Assembly: GCA_023388055.1 (NCBI GenBank)
Contig: JAEWGW010000027.1
Span: 310,001-374,000 of the forward strand
DNA: 64,000 nt
Direction: 5' to 3'
Source of the DNA: Bacillota bacterium
GTDB lineage: Bacteria > Bacillota > Bacilli > Paenibacillales > NBRC-103111
The notes beneath the pieces were generated by a model. That model saw only the letters and a program-made list of their open reading frames with translations. It ran no database searches and was not told the DNA's origin. This document shows, one piece after another, positions 25,771 to 32,177 of the stretch (positions within the stretch are counted from its first letter, which is position 1; the number at the start of each line of letters is the position of its first letter). Position numbers and translations under genes: made by a program.

Positions 25771-25878
25771 CGTGGTAGTGGGCATGGGCGTGGTCATAGT
25801 CGTAGTCGTGGTCGTGTGCGTGGGCATGGTCGTAGTCGTGGTCGTGGGCATGGTCATAGTCGTGGTCGTGGGCATGGG
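25771..25878. repeat. Minisatellite, 24-bp units of GTC/GTG-type hexamers
   Basis: GGGCATGG recurs at 25780, 25822, 25846 and 25870; the last three lie exactly 24 bp apart and are separated by GTCRTAGTCGTGGTC-type sequence. It lies just upstream of the flippase gene. Both strands are open for some distance (Val/Met-rich or Thr/Met/Pro-rich) but no plausible gene results. Confidence 0.8.
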
Positions 25879-25896
25879 AATTTCAACCGGTCATAA

Positions 25897-26070
25897 TGCA
25901 AAAGTACATTTATTTGTAGGGTCAGCCTCTTGAACGGGGGGCCCAAATGCAAAAGTGCAGCTATTTCCCGCATAAATCACCCGTTCGGCATTCTCGGCGA
26001 AAAATAGCTGCACTTTTGCAGGATAGGCGCCCTAAAGAGGGACATGGCGAAAAATAGATGCACTTTTGCA
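25897..26070. repeat. F-F-R-R intergenic element, TGCAAAAGTGCA family (copy 1)
   Basis: Four 19-bp modules TGCAAAAGTGCA-CTATTT: forward at 25897 and 25948, reverse at 26002 and 26052. Start-to-start spacings are 51, 54 and 50, total 174 bp. It sits next to a TAACGGAACT-family element 58 bp away. A second copy with the same geometry is at 36371. Confidence 0.88.
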
Positions 26071-26127
26071 GGATGGCAGGGGTTGGCAGAGGTGGAGCAA
26101 GGGAGGCAGGGGTAAACGGAGGCAAGC

Positions 26128-26360
26128 TAACGGAACTATGAGGCCCTTAGCGGGGAAATCGGAGGCGATTTTTGATTTAACGGAACTCCGCGACCGTTAC
26201 AGCGCAAAACAGCGCCAATGAGGCGTCACACGAGCCGCTAAGGGCTTGTGAGTTCCGTTAAAATTCCTCATCGGCCGTTTATCGTGTCTAAGAGCTTGTG
26301 AGTTCCGTTAAAAATCTAAACCAGCGATTTTTCGCGTCTAAGCGTCGCTGAGTTCCGTAA
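26128..26360. repeat. Five-module TAACGGAACT-family element (copy B) running into marR
   Basis: Forward 22-bp modules start at 26128 and 26178; reverse modules at 26239, 26289 and 26339. Spacings are 50, 61, 50, 50. The first four form the 183-bp unit seen elsewhere. The fifth lies inside the marR coding sequence and encodes its last codons and stop. Confidence 0.9.
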
Positions 26361-26853
26361 CATCCCCGTTGATCATGTACCCTTTGTGATTGATCAGCGT
26401 TTGCAGAAATTTCAGCGAAGCCTGCAGCTCCTGCTCCGAAAAAGCGTCCATCTCCCGAATGAACCGCTGCTCCATGATTTCGTGCATCCGGGCGTGCACC
26501 TCATAGAGCTCTCGGCCTTTGGGCGTAAGAGTGAAGTAGATTTCCTTCTTGTTATCGTTCATCTGGTTGCGCTTAATATAACCCTCCTGAAGGAGCTTGG
26601 TGCTGATTTTCGTAATGCTGGCCTTGGACAAGCTCATTTTCTCCGCAATCGAGGTGCTGTTAATGGGCTCGTGGCTGCCGATGCAATCCAGGACATGCAC
26701 ACTTGTCATATTGTTCGGAAAGGAAGTCAGCCCATACTGCCGGGTAAGCTCGGCGAAAGCCTCCATCTCCGTGGTGAAAAACTGTTCCGTTAAGTGAGTG
26801 AAGTGGAGAACGCGGTCATACAGCAGCCGCTTCAGTCCATCGGATGGGTTCAT
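26338..26853 (-). CDS. MarR-family transcriptional regulator
   Basis: 171 residues. The winged helix-turn-helix spans ~45-115 (INSTSIAEKMSLSKASITKISTKLLQEGYIKR, then the wing NDNKKEIYFTLTPKG). AAAGGAG precedes ATG 26853. It diverges from the nitroreductase gene at 27074, whose promoter carries two dyad operators, the usual arrangement for a MarR repressor responding to electrophiles or phenolic compounds. The final residues VTELSDA and the stop codon are encoded by a reverse repeat module (26339-26360), so the C-terminus appears to have been replaced or extended by the repeat. Confidence 0.9.
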   Translation of the reverse strand: MNPSDGLKRLLYDRVLHFTHLTEQFFTTEMEAFAELTRQYGLTSFPNNMTSVHVLDCIGSHEPINSTSIAEKMSLSKASITKISTKLLQEGYIKRNQMNDNKKEIYFTLTPKGRELYEVHARMHEIMEQRFIREMDAFSEQELQASLKFLQTLINHKGYMINGDVTELSDA

Positions 26854-26888
26854 CAGGCGAATCTCCTTTTTTGTGCAAAATCACCTTT

Positions 26889-26917
26889 ATCCTAACCGAA
26901 AATGATTCACTTGTAAA
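26889..26917 (-). promoter_or_regulatory. Putative sigma-A promoter of marR
   Basis: On the minus strand: TTTACA, 17 bp, TAGGAT, ending 36 bases before the marR ATG. Confidence 0.55.
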
Positions 26918-26986
26918 CAAACGTATTCCTCAGCACATTACGATTGGTGACTGGAAGTCCGCTCCCTTTCTCCTCCTCAAAAAGGA

Positions 26987-27015
26987 TTGACAGCCTCAGT
27001 CCTACGGATTATAGT
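26987..27015 (+). promoter_or_regulatory. Sigma-A promoter of nitroreductase gene
   Basis: TTGACA (26987-26992), 17 bp, TATAGT (27010-27015). The -35 is a perfect consensus. The operator dyad at 27012 overlaps the -10 and the expected start point near 27022, fitting repression by steric block. Confidence 0.75.
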
Positions 27016-27050
27016 TTACTGGTAAACTATAATTGTTTACTGGTTAACTA
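27012..27050. promoter_or_regulatory. Two tandem MarR-type operators
   Basis: Operator 1 (27012-27029) is a perfect dyad TAGTTTAC-TG-GTAAACTA. Operator 2 (27033-27050) is a degenerate copy, TTGTTTACTGGTTAACTA. Their starts are 21 bp apart, two helical turns, so two dimers could bind the same face. The adjacent marR product is the likely binder. Confidence 0.7.
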
Positions 27051-27073
27051 TTTTGCAAAGTGGAGGGATCAGC

Positions 27074-28081
27074 ATGAACGTGTCCCAAACAATAGGAGAA
27101 CGGCGGACAATCCGCAAATTTAAGAATACCCCGATTCCCCAAGAACAGATCGTTTCCTTGCTGAAGGAGGCGGCAGGCCTGTACGAGGCAGATGGGACGC
27201 CGCATTGGCGCTGTCTTTACGTTGGTACGCCGGAGGCCCGCGAAAAGCTGGCTGAGCATATGCTGGCCAAGGTGAAGGAGAGTGGCTTCGGCAAACTGCT
27301 GCCCGCCCCGATGACGAATATGATGAAAAAAATGACCGTCGAAATTCCCGCCCATGTGATCTTCATTGCAGAAGCGGCCGACACGCAGCGGCAGCGGGAC
27401 ATCAATTATGCGGCGGTTTGCAGCATCATCCAGAACGTTCAGCTGCTGGGCTGGGAGCAGGGGCTGGGTATGCTGTGGTATACGGACCCGATGATTTGCG
27501 GAGAGTCCTTTTATAAGAGAATCGGTCTGCGGGAAGGGGAAAGATGTGCCGGAATTCTGGAAATCGGCTATTTCGAAAAAACACCCAAAGCCCGGAGCAG
27601 AACACCCGCAGAGAAAAACTGGACTACCATCGACGAAGGAAGCAGACCGCAATCCTCCCTCATTTCCCCATCTCCCCAAACCATTCTGGAGCTGCTGAAC
27701 GAAGCGGTGTGGGCGCCCAATGACGGGATGCGGGAGCCATGGCGTTTTATCTATGTGCCGGGCTCCCCGGGAGGAGAAACCGCCTTGCCGTTTCTGCTGG
27801 TGGTGGCCAAGGAGGAGGCCGATCCTCATAAGCAGGACGAGGATTACGCTGCAGGCTGCTGCCTGGTTCAAAATTTTCAGCTGCTGGCCCAATCCAAGCC
27901 GTGGCAGGTGCGCCGCCTGATGCCGGACTGGATTTATGACAAGGAGCGGTGTAAGCCATTTGGACTCCGTCCGCTGGAACGGATTGTCGCCGTACTGGAG
28001 CTGGGGGGAGAGAAGAAACCTTCAAGGCTTCAATCCACTCGCCCCGCGTTCAACATATCTCTGAACTTCCAAGCCCCGTAA
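27074..28081 (+). CDS. Nitroreductase-family protein with two tandem domains
   Basis: 335 residues, about 1.7 times a single nitroreductase. Residues 1-175 form one FMN-type domain (TIGERRTIRKFKNTPIP, later NYAAVCSIIQNVQLLGWEQGLGMLW). A linker follows, and residues ~195-320 start a second, shorter domain (LLNEAVWAPNDGMREPWRFIYV, AAGCCLVQNFQLLAQSK). The second half lacks part of the usual central section. The family reduces nitro compounds or quinones with NAD(P)H. GTGGAGG lies 7 bases before ATG 27074. The divergent MarR gene and its operators suggest induction by toxic electrophiles. Whether the second domain binds flavin cannot be seen. Confidence 0.85.
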   Translation: MNVSQTIGERRTIRKFKNTPIPQEQIVSLLKEAAGLYEADGTPHWRCLYVGTPEAREKLAEHMLAKVKESGFGKLLPAPMTNMMKKMTVEIPAHVIFIAEAADTQRQRDINYAAVCSIIQNVQLLGWEQGLGMLWYTDPMICGESFYKRIGLREGERCAGILEIGYFEKTPKARSRTPAEKNWTTIDEGSRPQSSLISPSPQTILELLNEAVWAPNDGMREPWRFIYVPGSPGGETALPFLLVVAKEEADPHKQDEDYAAGCCLVQNFQLLAQSKPWQVRRLMPDWIYDKERCKPFGLRPLERIVAVLELGGEKKPSRLQSTRPAFNISLNFQAP

Positions 28082-28096
28082 GGCCATCTATACCGG

Positions 28097-28130
28097 AGCA
28101 ATCACATGTATGGAGTGTGGTTGCTTTTTT
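28097..28130 (+). terminator. Rho-independent terminator after nitroreductase gene
   Basis: AGCAATCACA pairs with TGTGGTTGCT (one G-U) and is followed by six T. Confidence 0.8.
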
Positions 28131-28282
28131 ATTTTGCCAACCCCGTTTTGCAATTTGCCAATTCTGTCTCCGATTTTCACTACCCGGTTTCTGATTCTGC
28201 CCATATTCCGCCGCTGGTCCGTCCCGTAGTGTTGGAGGGGAGAGATGCTTCTCCCAATTCCTATTACGGAGGTCCACAGAAA

Positions 28283-29923
28283 ATGAAAAAATGGATCGCG
28301 ACCACACTCACTGTTCTGGTAGCTGCAGGCCCCTTGGCCGCTTGCGCAGGCAAGGATGAAACCAAGGATACAGCCGCCAGCCCGGCTGCAAGCGTTGGCA
28401 CAGGCGCAGGCACCCAGGCTGCCGCCAATGCCTATCCGCTGAAAACGGACAAAACCTTAACCTACTGGGGCGAGCTGACCGGGAACATCACAGGAGTCAA
28501 GGCTTCCCACACGGAGGTGCCCTTCTTCCAGGAATGGCAGAAAAAAACCGGCGTACCTCTGAAGTTCATTGCTCCTCCTGCGGGACAGACCAAGGAAGCC
28601 TTCAATATGCTGCTGGCCTCCGGCGATCTTCCGGACATGCTGGAGTACAACTTCCTGAGCTTCCCCGGCGGACCGGAAAAGGCCATCAAGGACGGTTACA
28701 TCGTCAAGCTCAATGACCTCATCGACAAACACGCCCCCAACCTGAAGAAGTACCTCCAGGAGAATCCGGAGATTGACAAGATGGTCAAAACCGACAACGG
28801 CAGCTACTACTGCTTCCCGTTTATCCGGGGGGACGAATATCTGCGGGTGTTCCAGGGGCCCATTATCCGCAAGGACTGGCTGGATGAGCTGGGTCTGCCG
28901 GTGCCTACCACCATCGACGAGTGGACCACAACCCTGACTGCCTTCAAGGAGAAAAAAGGCGCCGCCGCTCCCCTCAGTTTCAACAGCAAACCCCGTTTCT
29001 TCAATGATTCCGGAAGCGGATCTTTTGTAGGAGCCTTCGGAATTCTGCGCGGTTATTACCTGGGCAATGACGGCAAGATCAAATACGGTCCGGCAGAAAC
29101 CGGCTACAAGGATTATCTCGCCCAAATGAACAAGTGGTACAAGGACGGGCTGATCGACAAAAATGCCGCCACCTCCGATTCCAAGGCGTTGGACAGCAAC
29201 ATAGCGTCGGGAGCAGCAGGGGCAACCGTCGGCAACGCAGGAGGCGGGATCGGCAAGTGGCAGCCTTTGATCCAGGCCAAGGACCCCAAGGCCGTGCTGG
29301 TGGCCGCGCCATATCCCGTGCTGAAGAAGGGGGACTTCCCCGAATTCGGCCAGAAGCAAAAGGCCTTTTCCTCTGAAGGCACCGTCGCCATTACCACAGC
29401 AGCCAAGGACCCTGTCCTGGCCACCAAACTCCTGGACTACGGCTACAGCGAGGAAGGGCGGCTGTTCTTCAACTTCGGTACAGAGGGTGTCAGCTACAAC
29501 ATGGAAAACGGCTATCCCAAATACACCGATCTCCTGCTGAAAAATCCCGATAAGTTGGCTCCGGCCCAAGCCATCTCCCTGTATGCCCGGGGCAGCTACA
29601 ATGGTCCGTTTATCCAGGACAAACGGTATGTAGAGCAGTTTTTCGCCCTGCAAACCCAGAGGGACGCGGTGGAGGTTTGGAAGAAGACCAACGGCGACAA
29701 GCATAACCTGCCTTCCCTGACCCCGACGCCGGAGGAAAGCACCGAATACGCCACCATCATGAACGATATCGATACCCTGGTGGACGAAATGACCCTGAAG
29801 ATCGTCCTGGGCTCCGCCCCCCTGGAGGAGTTCACCAAGTATGTGGACAAAATGAAGTCCCTGAAGCTGGACCGCGCCATCGCCATCCAGCAGGCTGCGT
29901 ACGACCGCTACAACAAACGGTAG
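28283..29923 (+). CDS. LplA-like sugar-binding lipoprotein, paralogue 2
   Basis: 546 residues. The signal peptide ends with the lipobox LAAC (Cys about residue 25). The mature part is closely similar to the SBP at 19527 from the DKTLTYWGEL segment to the terminal AAYDRYNKR. Start 28283 has GGAGG 10 bases upstream; the frame is open further upstream to 28106, but that stretch overlaps a terminator and lacks a ribosome site. It is the first gene of an SBP-permease-permease operon. The stop codon abuts a 181-bp fold-back. Confidence 0.92.
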   Translation: MKKWIATTLTVLVAAGPLAACAGKDETKDTAASPAASVGTGAGTQAAANAYPLKTDKTLTYWGELTGNITGVKASHTEVPFFQEWQKKTGVPLKFIAPPAGQTKEAFNMLLASGDLPDMLEYNFLSFPGGPEKAIKDGYIVKLNDLIDKHAPNLKKYLQENPEIDKMVKTDNGSYYCFPFIRGDEYLRVFQGPIIRKDWLDELGLPVPTTIDEWTTTLTAFKEKKGAAAPLSFNSKPRFFNDSGSGSFVGAFGILRGYYLGNDGKIKYGPAETGYKDYLAQMNKWYKDGLIDKNAATSDSKALDSNIASGAAGATVGNAGGGIGKWQPLIQAKDPKAVLVAAPYPVLKKGDFPEFGQKQKAFSSEGTVAITTAAKDPVLATKLLDYGYSEEGRLFFNFGTEGVSYNMENGYPKYTDLLLKNPDKLAPAQAISLYARGSYNGPFIQDKRYVEQFFALQTQRDAVEVWKKTNGDKHNLPSLTPTPEESTEYATIMNDIDTLVDEMTLKIVLGSAPLEEFTKYVDKMKSLKLDRAIAIQQAAYDRYNKR

Positions 29924-30103
29924 GAGTCTGACAAATTCCCATACGGAATGACTGGGAGGGAAAGGAGTGGCTTGGGCGAGTTTTTTTGGCGGCCTTGAAT
30001 CCTTAAACATTCCGATACAATCAAGGCCGACAAAATCTGTTTGAGCATCCAAGTCACCCTTTTCCGGTAAGTCATGGATTCATATGGGAATTTGTTAGAC
30101 TCC
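29923..30103 (+). repeat. 181-bp imperfect palindrome between SBP and permease genes
   Basis: The ends GGAGTCTRACAAATTCCCAT are inverted copies (20 of 21 positions, 29923-29943 and 30083-30103). Inner segments also pair: AAAGGAGTGGCTTGG with its imperfect complement, and a perfect 9-bp CGGCCTTGA/TCAAGGCCG near the centre. The whole gap is thus one long stem with bulges. It starts on the last base of the SBP stop codon and ends 7 bp before the permease ribosome site. It may be a mobile fold-back or a strong RNA structure separating SBP from permease expression. Confidence 0.85.
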
Positions 30104-30123
30104 AAAAAGAAGGAGTGAGAGAC

Positions 30124-31083
30124 ATGGCCCATACTGCGGAGCTTTCTACGAATAAACCCGCCGCCCGTTCGCCCAACCGGGCGGCCCGGCTGGCCCGCGA
30201 TTTTGCCCTGAACAAATACTTGTACATCATGATGATTCCCGTGGTCGTCTATTACCTGGTCTTCCATTATGCTCCCATGTACGGGGCGCTCATCGCCTTC
30301 AAGGATTATTCCCCCATGAAGGGAATTATGGGCAGCGACTGGGTGGGCTTCCGGCATTTCGCCGACTTTTTCAACAGCTATTATTTTTGGCGGATTCTCA
30401 AAAACACCATCACAATCAGCCTGTATTCGCTGATTTTTGAGTTCCCCACCCCGATTATCCTGGCTCTGCTGATTAACGAGGTCCGCCACAAAACCTTCAA
30501 ACGGGTGGCCCAAACCATCACCTACATGCCCTATTTCATCTCGCTGGTGGTCATCTGCGGCATCATTACCGATTTTACTAACGCCGACGGCATCATTAAC
30601 CGGATCTTCGTCTGGATGGGCTATGACGGGCAGGCCATGCTCCAGCGGCCCGAGCTGTTCCGCTCCATCTACATCCTCTCCGAGATCTGGCAGCGCATCG
30701 GCTGGGAGTCCATTATCTACATCGCCGCCCTGATGGGCATTGACCAGGAGCAGTATGAAGCGGCCCGTATGGACGGGGCCAGCCGGTTCAAGCAGATGAT
30801 GCATATCACCCTGCCCGGCATCATGCCCACCATCGCCATTATGATGATCCTGCGGATGGGCAATCTGCTCAACGTAGGCTTCGAAAAAATCATTCTGCTC
30901 TACAACCCCATCACCTACGATACGGCGGATGTAATCTCCTCCTTCGTGTACCGCAAGGGTTTGCTGGAGTTCGGCTGGAGCTACAGCTCGGCGGTGGGCC
31001 TGTTCAATTCGGTCATCAACCTGATTCTCTTGGTGACTGCCAACTATGTCAGCCGCAGACTGAACGACAGCAGCTTATGGTGA
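30124..31083 (+). CDS. LplB-type sugar ABC transporter permease, paralogue 2
   Basis: 319 residues, six membrane segments, EAA loop YEAARMDGASRFKQMMHITLPG. It is nearly superimposable on the permease at 21251. ATG 30124 has AAGGAG 8 bases upstream; an in-frame GTG at 30115 lies inside that ribosome site. It is followed after 12 bp by the second permease. Confidence 0.93.
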   Translation: MAHTAELSTNKPAARSPNRAARLARDFALNKYLYIMMIPVVVYYLVFHYAPMYGALIAFKDYSPMKGIMGSDWVGFRHFADFFNSYYFWRILKNTITISLYSLIFEFPTPIILALLINEVRHKTFKRVAQTITYMPYFISLVVICGIITDFTNADGIINRIFVWMGYDGQAMLQRPELFRSIYILSEIWQRIGWESIIYIAALMGIDQEQYEAARMDGASRFKQMMHITLPGIMPTIAIMMILRMGNLLNVGFEKIILLYNPITYDTADVISSFVYRKGLLEFGWSYSSAVGLFNSVINLILLVTANYVSRRLNDSSLW

Positions 31084-31095
31084 GGAGGATGGATG

Positions 31096-31974
31096 ATGAA
31101 GCAGGAATCCGGTGTGTTGGACAAATTGTTTGATGTGGTCATTTACGGCATTCTGATCGGTCTGGTGATTGTGACCCTGTATCCGTTGTTATATGTCATC
31201 TTCGCATCCGTCAGCGATGCAGGAGCGCTGATTGCCTTTAAGGGCATTCTGTGGCGGCCTCTGGGCTTCAGCCTCGAGGCGTACCGCAGCGTAATGGATA
31301 ATCCGGGCATTCTGGCCGGGTACCGCAATACTCTGTTTATCGTGGTGTTCGGGGTGACGCTGAACCTGTTGATGACCTCCCTGGGGGCTTATGTGCTCTC
31401 CCGCAAAAATGTGATGTGGAACAAGGTGTTTATGTTCATGATCGTTTTCACCATGTTTTTCCACGGGGGACTGGTCCCCATGTACCTGATTGTCAAAAAT
31501 GTGGGCCTGCTGGATTCCCTGTGGGCCACCATTATCCCCTTCTCTATGAGCACCTTCAATCTGATCATTATGCGGACGGCCTTTATGGGTATCCCTGACG
31601 GACTGGAGGAGTCGGCCAAAATTGACGGGGCCAACCACTTCACCATTCTGTTCCGGATCATTCTGCCCCTGTCCATGCCGGTGATTGCGGTGATGGTGCT
31701 GTATTATGCCGTGGACAAATGGAACGGCTGGTTCTATGCCTCTGTCTTTATCAAAAGCCGGGAGCTGTTCCCCCTCCAGCTGGTGCTCCGGGAAATTCTC
31801 ATCTCCAACTCCACGGACAGCATGTCCACAGGTGTGAGCGCCGCCGACCGGCACCAGATCGGGGAAACCATCAAATACGCCACGATTGTGGTGGCGACTC
31901 TTCCCGTGCTGTGTATCTATCCGTTTGTGCAGCGGTATTTTGTCAAAGGGGTGATGGTGGGTTCCTTGAAATAA
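31096..31974 (+). CDS. YtcP-type sugar ABC transporter permease, paralogue 2
   Basis: 292 residues, six membrane helices, EAA loop DGLEESAKIDGANHFTILFR, C-terminal QRYFVKGVMVGSLK. It is highly similar to the permease at 22310. Two adjacent ATGs (31093, 31096) are possible; 31096 is 7 bases from GAGGAGG. A terminator follows at 32014, so the downstream AraC sensor has its own promoter. Confidence 0.93.
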   Translation: MKQESGVLDKLFDVVIYGILIGLVIVTLYPLLYVIFASVSDAGALIAFKGILWRPLGFSLEAYRSVMDNPGILAGYRNTLFIVVFGVTLNLLMTSLGAYVLSRKNVMWNKVFMFMIVFTMFFHGGLVPMYLIVKNVGLLDSLWATIIPFSMSTFNLIIMRTAFMGIPDGLEESAKIDGANHFTILFRIILPLSMPVIAVMVLYYAVDKWNGWFYASVFIKSRELFPLQLVLREILISNSTDSMSTGVSAADRHQIGETIKYATIVVATLPVLCIYPFVQRYFVKGVMVGSLK

Positions 31975-32013
31975 GGGAGCTCCGCCGTGTACGAAGCAAG
32001 CAGCCTAAGCAGC

Positions 32014-32042
32014 AGCCTGAATGGACTCCATTCGGGCTTTTT
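32014..32042 (+). terminator. Rho-independent terminator after permease operon
   Basis: AGCCTGAATGG, a 3-base loop and CCATTCGGGCT (one G-U), followed by a T run. Confidence 0.85.
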
Positions 32043-32120
32043 GCCTTGTAACAAGGGTAGTTTGGAGCTTTTGCCAACCGGATTTGCCAATTTCAACATC
32101 ACATGGCCGGGTGAGGGAAG

Positions 32121-32126
32121 TATAAT
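32121..32126 (+). promoter_or_regulatory. Perfect -10 box (TATAAT) upstream of AraC sensor copy 2
   Basis: TATAAT lies 51 bases before the start at 32178, between the terminator and the gene. No good -35 is visible at 16-18 bp. Confidence 0.35.
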
Positions 32127-32177
32127 GGAACCAGTCATCTTCGTTTTTCTTTACTCTGGTGTTGTGAGGAGAAAACA

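Noticed and set aside
25690..25880. Thr/Met/Pro- or Val-rich peptide encoded by the minisatellite
   Set aside because: It is open only because of the repeat units, without a ribosome site or continuation into unique sequence.
23476..26360. CRISPR array
   Set aside because: The 22-bp modules with 28-bp spacers looked like a CRISPR at first, but orientation flips halfway, only two modules share one direction (three in copy B), spacers resemble one another and no cas gene is present.
28457..30052. 531-codon antisense frame over a binding-protein gene
   Set aside because: It mirrors the SBP gene, and a similar antisense frame occurs over the paralogous SBP at 19569-20879, as expected for a shadow.
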